Below, in pieces: positions 11,288-22,665 of a DNA stretch of 64,000 nt (within the stretch, counting starts at the first letter, position 1; each line of letters opens with the position of its first letter). The DNA is from Stagonosporopsis chrysanthemi. Its lineage: Eukaryota; Ascomycota; Dothideomycetes; Pleosporales; Didymellaceae. Both the position numbers and the translations under genes were made by a program. The stretch is taken from the NCBI GenBank assembly GCA_022560025.1, contig JAFISE010000018.1, forward strand, positions 1-64,000. Reading direction: 5' to 3'. The notes beneath the pieces were generated by a model that made no database searches, had not been told where the DNA came from, and saw only the letters and a program-made list of their open reading frames with translations.

Positions 11288-11957
11288 TCAAATAGTTTGT
11301 ATACGGAAGGTGGGAGTACAATGGGATTGAAGTGGGTTTTGCAAGCTCTCGCTGCTCTGGAATAATCCACTATACCTCTCTACACTCTCGCTCATTTGAT
11401 GGAAAACAATCTGCGTAATTTCTGCATCCTTCATCAAACGTGGATCATGAAGATTGACGACTTGCAGCATCGCTCCTACCGCACCTTGATACCCACTGTC
11501 CGTTGCCCACCCTTGCTCACAACCCGCCTTGCGATCTTCTGCTTCTGGAACTTTGCTGAAAATATTTGGCTTGTCGAAATTTATAGACCTCCCTTGGCCC
11601 TCAAAGGTTCTTCCTTCGGCCGCTGTAAGGTATGACCAGTCGTTCTATTTCAACAGCCACGGCCCTTGTATGACCTCCGAATGTCCAGTTCAGATAACCT
11701 TCTCTTCCAAAAGTTTCGTGACAGTGTCGATATCTATCTCAAAACAGCTAATAGTGCTTCCACTACCCCAAGCGGATCCTCAAATCATATGCACGGCCGC
11801 TAAAATCAAAGTACAGGTTTGCATCAATGCCATGAAAATCGAAGTATATCAGGCCGGTCCAGGACTGAGACCGAATGTCCCGCGTGGAGATGATAGAGTT
11901 CTCAAATCGAACTCCTGACTTTTCTACAAAGTCGTGTACGAAGTTAGGCCATATAAT
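11288..11957 (-). pseudogene. Decayed protein-coding gene, family unknown
   Basis: Reading the minus strand gives two coding-like blocks in different frames. The upstream block (about 11957-11780) contains WTGLIYFDFHGIDANLYFDF. The downstream block (about 11735-11288) contains TAAEGRTFEGQGRSINFDKP and ends at TGA 11290-11288. The downstream frame is cut by TGA at 11692-11690 and TAG at 11647-11645. The switch between blocks falls near 11750, where a GTAGTG...GATAG stretch is too short (33 nt) to be a normal intron. The protein-like composition on both sides of the stops argues for a once-functional gene. I cannot name it. An alternative is a multi-exon gene with introns I failed to place. Confidence 0.5.
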
Positions 11958-12148
11958 TTATACGATTTCCCACATTTAGAAGATAGTTGGTGCATACAGG
12001 CATCCGGTGGCCGGAATAGTTCTTAACCAGCCCTTGTCTACCAAAATTTTACCCGATCTCAAAAGGTAAAGCTGCTCCGAGCAGTTCATAGCGTTTCCTG
12101 TTTCAAGAACAATTGTGATTAGCACATATCTACTGACTCCTTAGACAG

Positions 12149-12305
12149 TATAACGACCGGCAAAACGTACTGAACCCCCTAAATCTGGTAAGGCAGGCTG
12201 TGGCTTGTTTCTGATTGGTTGCAAGCACCAGTTGGCCAATCAGAAGCGATCCTTGGAGTAGTGTACTAGTTTAGAGGGGGTCAGTACGTTTTGCTTGTCA
12301 CTATA
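12149..12305. mobile_element. MITE with ~35-bp terminal inverted repeats
   Basis: The left end (TATAACGACCGGCAAAACGT...) and the reverse complement of the right end (TATAGTGACAAGCAAAACGT...) match for about 35 bp with few differences, and both continue ACTGA-CCCCCT. A TA dinucleotide at each end is the target duplication expected for Tc1/mariner/pogo-class elements. The 157-bp unit has no coding capacity. Internally it has a second inverted repeat (TTCTGATTGG / CCAATCAGAA), so the single strand can fold into a hairpin. It must be mobilised in trans; no transposase gene is in this window. The superfamily assignment is from the TA ends only. Confidence 0.8.
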
Positions 12306-13130
12306 TCAGCCCAATCACCTTGTCGCTTACCAATATGTCGCCAACTGCAAAGGCCAGACAAGGCGTATAGGGGTAGTATGGTGAACAAGTAAGAAAATAA
12401 AGTAACAAGAAGAATGTTCCATAAATCAATATGATCGAGGGGTCACGGACAAACACAGAGATAATGGGATTGACAATGAACGGCTGCATAGTTGCTCCTT
12501 CATAAGATTAGTGAGGAAATTCTTTTGGTCTGCTCAAATGTACAAAAACTTCATTACATAAGGCATATGGTGTGGCTTCGCTGTAGAATCCTCCTTTGTA
12601 GAAAAGTTAAGATCGCGCGTCTTCAGTCCAATTCAACCTGTCAGTAGTGCTTTTTGAGCCAATGGCAGATAGTGAAAGCTCTGGATTGGCATTCCAGCGA
12701 CTATCGTATCGAGTTACAATAGGCACTCACCTACGAGGAGCCATGTGGTTTGCAGCAGAGTCCACGCTAGTGCCGCGCTTCCTCATCTATGCAAGCCACG
12801 TTGTAACCCCGGTTTCAACCCACGGGGTAGAAGTCTTTCCGAATTCTTTGTGTCAACACCTTGGCCTCAATAGTTCACTAGGCTATGTCTTATCTGCTCG
12901 GATATTAGCATATTGTGGATTGGTGATGGGATTCATTGAAGTAGATGACTTCGAGTCTTGCTTGTCTGATTAGGACGCTTCTGCATGAGTGAGAGAACAC
13001 ACAAGCAGAACAACCTATACGCTTCGAAGCTATAGTTATAGTTATCACCAGGGTCACTTAGGAGCATCATCGACAAACACTCGCCATTGAAGAATCGGAC
13101 ACACGGATCTTATGGAGCGTTGCAGGGAGT
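12306..13130. other. No intact gene seen
   Basis: Between the MITE and the rhamnosidase relic. A plus-strand open frame at 12647-12973 has no family resemblance. It may be further relic sequence. Confidence 0.35.
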
Positions 13131-13755
13131 GTCGTGGATTGGCAACAGAACGCCTACAATCTAGAGATATTACGTAAGCCGGCGAGCACATTGGAAGGTT
13201 TCGGCGTCTCTCCCAATCAACCAAGCCTTGTCCTATGGCCCACTACTCCGCTGAAGTCAAGACAACGTGCTCCGGTGCAAATACGCGCGCACGGACAGCT
13301 TGGACAAGCGTCAACACCATGGTCTTCCTCGCTCTCTGTAGATAACGGCCTTCTAAACCAAGCATAATGGAGTGGTGCTGCTACAGTCGGCAAAGTTAGC
13401 CGGAACGAGACAAATCAGCAGTGGAATGATAGGCTTCAGCCATTATGCCTTAGGGTCTGTGGCTGACTGGATCTATCCGACCATTGGTGGTTTAGCAGCT
13501 GCAATACCAGGATAGAAGGACATTATAATCTCGCCAATACCCGGAGGAGATGTTATGAACGCTGAAGCTTCTTACGAGACCAGTTATGGAAAAGAAGTAG
13601 TGAAGTGGTAAATTAAGGGCCACTTGAACGAAGTCGCTGCATCCAGTAATGGCCTCCATCTTAGCGCCAGAATACAGCCGAATACCGGGACTCGGATTGT
13701 CATGCCAGGCCCCTGGAAGTAATATGAAGTCGGCTCAGGGTCACAAGTGGTTTGA
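13131..13755 (+). pseudogene. Alpha-L-rhamnosidase (GH78) relic lacking its catalytic middle
   Basis: The part at 13134-13364 resembles the N-terminal domain of GH78 enzymes (QNAYNLEILR, then SLVLWPTTPLKSRQRAPVQI, PWSSSLSV and GLLNQA). From 13411 in another frame comes the characteristic C-terminal region (GFSHYALGSVADWIYPTIGG, then IISPIPGGD, ASYETSYGKEV, IQPNTGTRIVMPG and YEVGSGS). Several hundred residues, including the (alpha/alpha)6 catalytic barrel, are missing between them. The C-terminal frame has TAG at 13513-13515, TAA at 13609-13611, TAA at 13720-13722 and TGA at 13753-13755. The TAG follows PG where relatives carry Trp or another aromatic residue, consistent with TGG-to-TAG RIP-type mutation. 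It cannot encode an active enzyme. Confidence 0.75.
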
Positions 13756-15389
13756 CTCTGAGTATTGCGTCATACGGACGCATTGAGCTCTTAGAGTCAG
13801 GCACCATACTCATGTCTTGTGGATCATCAGCTAAGTTGGGCTTGCTAAAACGTAGATACAGACCCATGTTTTGTTGCTTCGTGGTGTTGACTTTCTCATG
13901 GTGGTCATACAATGTGTGATTAGGGTGTGGTAGGAGCAAAATAAAGGCCGATACTTGATTGATATCAGGAAATTAAGCAAGCCCCCGTCCTTCATTTATA
14001 AGTACGGGATGCTTGATCAGTCTCAACTTACCACGGCTATCAATACTATCGTTTGCACACTCACGACTCTGAGTACTCCTGCAGGTGTTTTAGAACACAA
14101 ACAGGAGATGCTGAACTTGAACCTTCAAAAGAGCTGACCTGCATGACAACCTAGAAGTCTAATGTGTTGCCAGCAAAAAATCACTTTGACAGCGATCTTT
14201 TCAAAATCATTGAGAGCGACCGACTTGCCAGATTGGAAGCGTACATCAACTGTGCTGGCGATTGCATAGACTCTAATAGCACTCGCTTTATACCATCGTT
14301 CCAGTCGGAAGATTCTAGTACGCAGGCCGTATGTTTCCTGAGAGCAGTGAAGTACTAGACACGATCCCGCGACCTGTGTGCCTCTAAGCAAATACTTGCC
14401 CCAAACTATATTTTTACCTGGCAACACCTGTCAAATGTAGTTGCTGTTGTAGGAAGCGTACTCCAGACACCTAATTTGGTGACAGATTGCAGACAAGGCA
14501 TCTCACCTGCTTTAGCATCTGTAACGATAGACAAGTTTCTCCATGCGTCAATGCCGTTGTTAGTCTTAGCTTGCAGTTTCTTGTAAACACGGAGATTAGT
14601 GACTACAATCATGGCGTTGTGGATTCAGTTCACGGCAGTGCTTATCACATTACAACCTGTAACTGACAGATGTACAGTATGTACAGAGAACGGACTGCCA
14701 TCATTATTCGCAGGATCTTTGAAGAATTGGCATTACCTCGTTTGGATCTGAGCCAGCCGACTTACACTGTAATCAGCTATGCGGCGACGACAAGTCCACT
14801 CAACCATACTGGGCATTGAATTTTTTTGAATGCATAAGCTTAGTGTCCTTTGACCAATTGGATGACCATTCACGGCATGGTAAAAGCGATCCAGAAAGGT
14901 CCAGGAATGCCTGGGAGCGGCCGCCAATTATGCCAGCAGAAGACAAGGTGCGGAGACAGTGAAGTGACTGTAGAGGTGAAGATGGCAGTAGTCATCATAG
15001 TTCCATCCCTCACAGGCACTTAGGGTCCCTGAGTATGACACTTTCGTCGAAAGGAAGGCGGGGTGCTACGAGGAAGAATCACTGTCAAGCCTTCGTTCAT
15101 TACTTGCAGTTCCAGGGAGTCAGAAAGGATGTCTAACCAGTCTAGTCATTTGCGGTAGATTCTTAAACGGCGTGTGTGCTGATGAAACCCCTTCTGTTGT
15201 TCTCTGAATGTACAGAGCGATTGCCACGAGTTGTCAGATCTCAGGATTTAAATGTGGCTTGGATCGTACATTTGGCACTGCCACGAAAGAACCCTGACTA
15301 CAATTTCTGAGCCTTCATCTCTCGCACTTGCTGGCCATAGATTCGTGACTGTAACGGGCGATTGGGAACAGGAAGCACAGCCCATTTGT
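13756..15389. other. No convincing gene
   Basis: Open frames on both strands (for example 14406-14612 minus and 14164-14358 plus) have some protein-like composition but no start, splice or family support. Probably more decayed sequence. Confidence 0.35.
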
Positions 15390-15968
15390 TTACCAAAACT
15401 TCAGTGTAAGAAGTTTGTCGAGCCATGATCTTGATAGATATTTGTTGGAAGATTGCCGATTCGTAGCTTCGTTTTCTATTGTAGCCCAGGACATTAGGAA
15501 AATGATCAGCACATAGTAGGCGAGCTTACCGTCAAGCCTTGCTGCCACTCTTTTCATAACTTCTAGTGCCGCTTTCTTGAAACCGTACAAGCCGACATCC
15601 TCTTCTACCCATGTTGAATGATCCTCGTTGTAACTGGTGATCCAATATTCCAGGTCCTCGATCGGCGAATAGAGTGTTCCTGGCCCGGCATCCCGAAGTC
15701 TAGGATCAGCACCTGCTTCAAGGAGCAATTCCACAACGGGCAAATTTTGTTTAAGGTCTCTGTAGTCTACTGTGGCTGAATCGCATATCGCATAATGCAG
15801 CGGGCGAGCTATTTCCGGATTCTTAAAGCCATTGAGCTCGTTCGGATCTGCGCCTGCCTCCAGGGCTTTGCGTATGGCTGGGAGCCTGACGTCCAGGGGT
15901 TTCCACGCAATCGAAACGTGATGTAAACGTGGCTTGTCGGTATAGCGTGGATCAATAAATCTAACCAT
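15390..15968 (-). CDS. Small ankyrin-repeat protein
   Basis: Starts at an ATG at 15968. A 54-nt intron (15529-15476, GTAAGC...CAATAG, with CCTAATG as branch-site candidate) is likely although the frame stays open through it. Spliced, the product is about 174 aa; unspliced it is 192 aa. Two ankyrin-type units are visible: IRKALEAGADPNELN with PLHYAICD (about residues 30-65) and VVELLLEAGADPRLRD (about 78-95). A third, degenerate unit may follow. Such short ankyrin proteins are common in filamentous fungi and act as protein-binding modules; no specific partner can be inferred. It is soluble, with no signal or membrane segment once the intron is removed. Confidence 0.75.
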   Translation of the reverse strand: MVRFIDPRYTDKPRLHHVSIAWKPLDVRLPAIRKALEAGADPNELNGFKNPEIARPLHYAICDSATVDYRDLKQNLPVVELLLEAGADPRLRDAGPGTLYSPIEDLEYWITSYNEDHSTWVEEDVGLYGFKKAALEVMKRVAARLDGKLAYYVLIIFLMSWATIENEATNRQSSNKYLSRSWLDKLLTLKFW

Positions 15969-16640
15969 TTTAGAAACTCTCGGCTGCTTGAAATCGATAG
16001 CAGTGGTTTATGCGTTGGGCGGCTGGAATCATCGGTGATATGCTGCAGAAACGACGCGCTCTTTGAAACGCGTGCCGGCTGACCTCAGCAACCAGATCTA
16101 GCCTCAGTCCTCAAGGTGTGTTAATACCTCGAAGCCGAGAGAATAGAAGAGAGACGACGAGAGATGGTTGTATGTTGTTGTAGAGTGTACAGGTAACACG
16201 ATCTCGAGGTGACGATACAGGCCTGCCTAGTTTGTCTTAGCTTCAATCTCGCGCAGGGGACTGTCAGCATTGTGGAACAACATGAATTTCACGACCAGAA
16301 ACCTTCATGGCGAGCGATAAATCACATCACGCTCGCGCTTATGCCTGTGGAGACAACGCGAAAGTTGTTGGCATAACACACCAATAGCGCCAAAAAGGGC
16401 TTGCTTTTCTCATTTTCGCGGGAGACTGCGACAAGGCTGGACAGATCAATTCAGATTTGCATCTGTTATCGATGCTGGGGGCACCATGTTACTCGGCTCG
16501 AGCAATTTCTGTATGTAATTGTTGTCTGCTCTCACAAGGAACGGCGTCGATCATACTCATGCGCACAAGGAGTCACTCGACATTGGCGCTCTAAGAGCTG
16601 CTTCTTCTTGATCTTTTGCGATTGCGAAAGCCGTTTTTTC
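15969..16640. other. Intergenic, no gene seen
   Basis: Upstream region of the ankyrin gene and downstream region of the BTB gene. No repeat or RNA gene recognised. Confidence 0.4.
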
Positions 16641-17997
16641 TTACTCTCTTGCAGGGCCATCTTCATGATTTCTCAGATGAGCTTCTTCCTTCTCTTTTGC
16701 GAAAGCGGCTTCCTCCTTCAGCTTCTTTTCTAATTTCTTCTTCTGTGATTTGGACAAACCCGCAAATGGGTCGACCATTTGACTTTCAGGTTCCAGGTGT
16801 AGAAGTGGCGCAGCTTGGAGTTCTGCCTCAAATTCTTGGATCGCAGAAGCCTCTTTCATGACAACCTTTTGCTCAGGATCTCCTCTTTCTTTCGCGGCAG
16901 CTTCCCTTTCCAGCTTCTTCTCGAGACGTTTCCTTTCTTTCTTGCTCAGACAAGTGAACGAATCCTTGAGTAGAACTTCAGAGGCTGCGTCTCTCTCGTT
17001 TTCTGTATCGGTATGCAAGCTGAACAATGGACGATGGGTGACCTGTGAGGACTTCTCTGTACATGTGTTTTCGTTGGATAAAATTCCACCTACGGGGCCG
17101 CCAGAGTCGAAAATATCTTCCCCTTCAGCCACTGGAAGAGAAGATTGAGATAGAGGTAATTTTATGCTTGATGACAGTGGCACCTTGCTTTGGGTAGGCA
17201 TCTGCTTGACTAAACTTTGGACGCCAACTAAGATGGCTTCATCCTGTTCTTGATTGCGCTCAGTCGTAGCACTAGAGTTTACTAACCGAAATGTGCGCAG
17301 TTTGATCATCTCTTCGTTGAATAGAGTGACAACCATGTGAGCCAGAGTTCTCGCTAGTGAAGGACTCTCGATGTCCGCGAAGAAATCTGGGTCGCAAAAG
17401 ACGTCCGGAGTGCGTTTGAAAACGTCTTGGATTTTTTTCAACACAAAATCCTGAAGCCAAGCATTGGCGTGAGGAGAACCGACGAGAACATCTTCTTTGA
17501 TTGCGCTGATCGTGCTGCGTAAGTTCATCTGTTTGCCTTGACGCTTCATCTCAGTCTGCGCTAGCTTTTGCAGACCTGGGAGTCCATACGTTGCGGCGGC
17601 CTCAAGCACCAGCACCGCTTTTTGGAACTCGTTGCAGATAGTCTCATCGTTGGAGTTCTCTCCGCTTTTAGCCATACTATCCTTGAGTGTTTGATAGGTA
17701 CCGGTGTGTAAAAAGTGGATCAAGACATGACCTATGTCTGAATTCACATCCCGTATGTGGATTTCGCCTGCCGAACTAGGACCAGGGACGTTCTCAAGCC
17801 TTTGTAACAGAATCTCCGGTACATGATATCGTTTTTGATTCGACCCAAAAAGCAAGATCCTTGGGGGGCTAGCATACGGACTAAGACCATCAGCCCCGCG
17901 TGAACGTTGAATAGAAGCAAGTATGCTACCTGGTCATGGGCTGAAGAAGCGGAGCTGCCTTGACTGCCTTTGGGATCTTCTGTTTTTTTGCCATCAT
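16641..17997 (-). CDS. BTB/POZ-domain protein with charged C-terminus
   Basis: Two exons, 17997-17930 and 17880-16641, separated by a 49-nt intron (GTAGCA...GTCTTAG), give 435 aa. The start is the ATGATG at 17997; only this start keeps phase across the intron, yielding MTSPYASPPRILLFGSNQKR at the junction. Residues about 22-140 form a BTB/POZ-like domain of the fungal type (FGSNQKRYHVPEILLQRL, then DIGHVLIHFLHTGTY, and a VLEAAATYGLPGLQKLA helix). The C-terminal 150 residues are lysine/glutamate-rich with two copies of a KKERKRLEKKLEREAA / SQKKKLEKKLKEEAA motif predicted to be helical. BTB domains mediate dimerisation or Cullin-3 binding; the specific role here is unknown. The basic repeats could bind nucleic acid or form a coiled coil. 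Confidence 0.85.
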
Positions 17998-20161
17998 CGT
18001 TGGCCACTGCAATCGAGGTAATGGTTAGCTTTAGCCAAGACGAAGGGTACTTGCTAACGCAGATCTAGGACGGCGATGAGAAACTGTGCAATGAGCTGAC
18101 AACTCCCTTATATAGTCTACGTACACATTGTCGAGGGCGGATCTGTGCATATGTGCAGACACGACACAATGCATACACCCCGCTTAACCGCATAAACCCC
18201 GCACAGGCAAGATCCAGCCTGACTGTACAGGTTGGGCTCAGGGCATGTCCACAAAGAAATCGCTCGACTAGAGGTAATAATCATGAAGGTGGAGATTTAG
18301 TCCATGTATTATGGGCGTGTGGTGACAGTCCGATGTCCCGGAACGGCTACAGTAACAACCTCTCAGTTCAGTCTTTGGTGCGCAACAGAACGTAAAAAAG
18401 TCGGTTCAATGCCTTTCGACCCATAGGGGATTATAGCCCCATTATCGCTTCTCACCTTTTCATTGCTGTTAACTAACGAACAGGGCAGTCAAGACGCAGA
18501 AGTCTCTGTATTTTGACGAGTACGGACGATATATCTGGACGACATGATTTCTAGAGATGTCGTCATTTGTCAACGTGGGCGATTTGGTGCTCTTGCCGCG
18601 GACGGAGACAGATAGCGGCAGCGGACAGCGCCAGCGATTCGATTGGACAAGGTAAGGGTATCTGAGTTTCCTAGACACCGTGTGCAAAGGCAGCAGCGTA
18701 GAACGCGCAGTAGTGAGTAGACGATAACATCATAGAGACGACCATGTGATGGAAATGGCTGGGAGACGGAAGCATAATTGATGCGCAGGTGGAACGACGC
18801 ACCTTCTGCTGTCTAACCGACACAGCACGGACCATGCACGAAGCTAAATGCCAACACTTCAAAGCCCAAGATTTACACACTCACCAATTACCACGGGTCC
18901 AGTGGCAACGACATTCGCAGCTTTGATGGGCAGAGTAGTCGTTTGCTTTCATGCAGGCAACACAGCCGCATCGCATCAGCGGGTCCGGTCTAGGCAATAT
19001 GATGCTTTGGCCATCTCCTTCCAGAGTTCGGCACTAGCGGCTCCATGCTTCCGTGGCAGGCAGCACATTTTCTAGTTACCGCACCCATGAGCTTCCGAGC
19101 GGCCTTTTGGCACAATGCGGATGAATTAATTGGGGCCACGAGCGAGCGATTGTTACTGGCTGAACAGCAGAATTGAGCATCTACATCACTTTTCAAGCTG
19201 TCGGGTTGCAGCTGCGGGTCTGTCGACTGACTCTGATGCCGCTCGTTCTATTCCCTATGCAGCCATTGTCAAATCCTTCAAAATCCTTCAAAATCTTTCA
19301 AAATTCTTCAAGAGTGCCTGGGTGCGGTACAGTTTGTCAAGCCCTTGATGGGCAGTCCTGGTGTCATGCTCCTGCGCACAGTGGTCAAATGCTGTCACTG
19401 CCTTGCACTAGGTTTCGATGTAGCCGTATCTTTGGCACTCAAAGCACTGCTTCACCCAGCACTGTTGCTTATACCGCTCGCACTAGAAGACCTCGCCCTC
19501 TTGTTGATTAGGCGCCCTTTGTACCGTGTGCCAAGGCTGAAAACGTGGCACAACAAGCATATGCTTAGCTATATTTGGCAATATAGTGAGATCAATACGA
19601 GACTACGAGACGCATGAAGTACACATTAGAGCTCACATCAACCGCTTTCATTCACTTGGTGGTTACTTGAGGTTGACTGATGATACTCTCTTCATAGGCA
19701 GTTGTGATTAGCAGAACATTCGGCCCTTCCTTTCCAACGTTGTTCGGGAGGCAACTGTTTCCTGTGGTACCGTGTCGGCTAGGGCTGAGTCCATCTTGAC
19801 ATACCGCTTAAGGCGTACTTAAGGCGTACAATCATCTCCGCTAACTGCTTCTCAGCTAATCAAATCTCTGCATTGCTGTCGGGCTGTGCATCTCAGGCCA
19901 ACCAGCATCCAAAAGGATCTGACCAAGGCGCGGTGGGTTTCAGGGTTTGCACGACTTACCAACGAGTTGCCGTTGCCTCCCATCGAGTTTACATGCTGTC
20001 CAACCAGATGCGGCAGGGCTTATGGGACTGGAGTGGAGAGGGATGAGATTGAAATACGACGCGTTGCGCTGCTGCGGCCCTGACACTGGACGTCCTGCCC
20101 ACCACGATAGCCCTTCCAGTCGAGGACTTGCGTGGGTTTTGTGCTTCTTTGCTTCTTCAGC
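17998..20161. other. Gene-free stretch of about 2.1 kb
   Basis: Short open frames only. A short tandem repeat (about four copies of CCTTCAAAAT) is at 19270-19312. No coding exon with splice support was found. Confidence 0.4.
19270..19312. repeat. 10-bp tandem repeat, about four copies
   Basis: Imperfect tandem copies of CCTTCAAAAT, drifting to CTTTCAAAAT and TCTTCAAG at the right end. No function is inferred. Confidence 0.75.
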
Positions 20162-21343
20162 ATGCTAGCGTCTATGGCTGGGTCAAAGCCCGCTTGGATG
20201 ACATCTTCGAACTCCTGGAATATCTTTACAAGCCCTCGATGGATCCGGATCGCACTGGCGACAGTGTTTGTAGTGTCGACATGCATCTTTCTTGCCGTGG
20301 AAACGCGTGCATTCGATAACATCCCCTTGCCGTCCTTAATCAGCCACAAAGCTGCTGAACCCGAAGAGCCACCACCAATCCCCGCACCGCCGTCCTATCT
20401 CGAAGCCGACGTCGCGGGTACTACCGACAAGCCGGAAAGGCTAGCATACGTTACCTTTCTCACAGGAAATGTTGCTGAAGGTGATGATCTGTTCACGCCA
20501 AACGCTGATGCAGATGATTTGGAGGAAGACAAATACTTCCAAGCCATCCGCATTCTCCTCTGGCAGTTCATTCACAAACCCGAAACGCGCACTAAGCATG
20601 ATGTCATCGTCATGGTCACACCCACCGTCTCTCAGACACGACGCGACCGGCTGAAGAAGGATGGCGCGATTGTCCATGCCGTCGAGTTCCTGCATACTGT
20701 CAATGACAGCTGGGTCCAGCCTGAGGTGCACCGATGGGATGACGTGATGACCAAGCTGCGAGTTTGGGAGATGATCCAATACGACCGTATCGTCGTGCTC
20801 GACGGCGACTCGATGCTGCTCAAGAATCTTGACCCAGTCTTCGACGACCCCGGCGCCCAACTTCTCGCGACCAAGCCCTCTAATCAGACCGACCTGCCCT
20901 CAACGTACCTCCTCGCTTCCATTTCCGAAGTCTGGGACTCGAGCCACACATTCCCGCCGACGCATGGCACAGGCCTCAAAGGTCCCGGCAACATGAACGC
21001 TGGATTCTTTATCCTCTCGCCCTCGCTCCCCGTCTTCGAGTACTACAAATCGCTGCTCAACACGCCCGGCTCTTTCGACCCCCGATATCCCGAACAGAAC
21101 CTCATGAACTACGCGCATCGCTGGGACGGACCCATGCCGTGGCGGGAGATTGCGTATACTTGGAACATCCGTTGCCCCAACGACAACGATATCGCCCAAG
21201 GGCTGACCAGCTTACACGAGAAGTGGTGGACGCAGCCGTACATCTACAACAATGACAAGACGAAGCAATGGTTGCAGTCGCGGCGGTGGGAAATGAAGGG
21301 ATGGTATGACGCTTTCGAGGCATCGAACTTGACGCGTGTATGA
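20162..21343 (+). CDS. GT8-like glycosyltransferase, type II membrane protein
   Basis: 393 aa from the ATG at 20162 (another ATG at 20174 is possible; the frame is open upstream but has no earlier ATG). A single N-terminal membrane segment (RIALATVFVVSTCIFLAV, about residues 36-53) follows a short cytoplasmic tail, and a Pro-rich stem follows it, the usual layout of Golgi transferases. The catalytic domain begins about residue 90 (LAYVTFLTGN). It has the DxD metal-binding motif in RIVVLDGDSML and the GNMNAGFFILSP strand typical of glycogenin/galactinol-synthase-like GT8 proteins. It should transfer a sugar from a nucleotide-sugar donor, with Mn2+ held by the DGD residues; donor and acceptor are unknown. 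The C-terminus, WYDAFEASNLTRV, is intact. No intron is needed. Confidence 0.85.
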   Translation: MLASMAGSKPAWMTSSNSWNIFTSPRWIRIALATVFVVSTCIFLAVETRAFDNIPLPSLISHKAAEPEEPPPIPAPPSYLEADVAGTTDKPERLAYVTFLTGNVAEGDDLFTPNADADDLEEDKYFQAIRILLWQFIHKPETRTKHDVIVMVTPTVSQTRRDRLKKDGAIVHAVEFLHTVNDSWVQPEVHRWDDVMTKLRVWEMIQYDRIVVLDGDSMLLKNLDPVFDDPGAQLLATKPSNQTDLPSTYLLASISEVWDSSHTFPPTHGTGLKGPGNMNAGFFILSPSLPVFEYYKSLLNTPGSFDPRYPEQNLMNYAHRWDGPMPWREIAYTWNIRCPNDNDIAQGLTSLHEKWWTQPYIYNNDKTKQWLQSRRWEMKGWYDAFEASNLTRV

Positions 21344-21833
21344 ATTTATTGTGAGAGAATGGAAGCGAGGCGTTGTGGAGTTAGAGATGCTTTATTGCGA
21401 CAATACCCCATGTATTCCTATATCCTATTTCATGACCGTTTTCAATGTCTTGAGAAGAAAACGGCTGATCTCGACAGTGTTGGATACCACCGTACCGCGC
21501 ACCTATGGCGTTGTTCTCTTCCGCATGTTCGACATACTTGATATATGTACTACCACTGTAACCACGTGGCATAGATCACATGATATTCTATTGTAGCAGG
21601 CACTGCCCGGTGTGGGCAAGTGCACTTACCTCTGAGCTGAGGGCTCCTGTAGACGAACATCATAACATCACAACACGAGAACAGATAGCAATACAAGCGT
21701 TGACCCGCAGCACCCACTTGACACTGCTCACGCAGTTACAACCACGCTACTCTAGAATACCAGTCTTGCGTTTCAGAGTCGAACTCTGGCATCTCGGACC
21801 TGACCTCTGCGAAGCGCTGCCATCATATCGTCA
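21344..21833. other. Intergenic between convergent genes
   Basis: No gene or repeat recognised. The flanking genes converge on it. Confidence 0.4.
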
Positions 21834-22665
21834 TTAGAGCGGGTTCTGCCACGCGGGTAGCCAGTTCCATTTCCTTTCAAAGTCTTCAATGGCTTTGATG
21901 AAATCCCGATGCTCCTTGTTCTCGAGTAATACCTGCTGCGTATCACCCGCGGCGTCTTTCCACTTGTCCTTCTCTGCATGCGTGACCCATTCAGCTTTCA
22001 TCATGGGAAAGAATTGAGTGACGAGGCCGTTGGTCTCGGACTGCATAGAGGTGTATCTGCCCGTCATGAAACTGTGCCATTTAGTCTTGAGGCCCTGCCT
22101 CGACCATTGACGGAATCCAGGGCGAGGGTTGTTTGGTAACAGGTTCGAGTTATCACTCCAAACGCCGCCCTCGCTGCTCTCTGCTACAGCGTTGTATGCT
22201 TGTTGGCAAGTAGTGCTTTCTTCGCCGTGTTGCGAAGGGCAGAAGAACTCGCCGGCGGGGAGACTGAATGCTGGGCCGTACACACCACCTCTCTTAACCA
22301 GTCGCGGCACACACTCGCCAGAGAGATGCCTCGTGCATAGACTGATATGGTAGCTATGCATGAGCCTCACATCGAGGCCCCTATAGCTATGGACCAGACT
22401 CAGCAGCTTCCGATCTCGACGTGTCCCTGATCACGTCGATGCATTCGGCGCGGTTATGGATGAGGAGATTTTCCAGACCTCGGTGACGTCTCCCGGAAGG
22501 TATCGGGCCAAGGTTGGGACAAGTACCGCCCTTGATGATGGCATTTTCAAATCTGTCTGATGGGTCAACCTCACCACCAGTCCAGCCAAACATCTTGGGC
22601 GCCGTTGTTCTCGTGAAGAAACGAGCGCCAACATCGATACCGTAGGTAGGGGGGCACGTTTCCAT
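21834..22665 (-). pseudogene. Hypothetical protein gene with an apparent frameshift
   Basis: An ATG at 22665 opens a coding-like frame (METCPPTYGIDVGARFFTRT...) that ends at TAG 22389-22387. A second coding-like frame, shifted by one base and open from about 22430, runs to TAA at 21836-21834. It includes KLLSLVHSYRGLDVRLMHSY, GECVPRLVKRGGVYGPAFSL and ends WLPAWQNPL. The two overlap at 22390-22430 and together would give about 277 aa, Cys- and Trp-containing and without a clear signal peptide. No good intron bridges them: the only phase-consistent donor is a weak GTCTGG paired with CATATCAG. A one-base indel in the genome or assembly is the simplest reading. I do not recognise the family. Confidence 0.5.
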
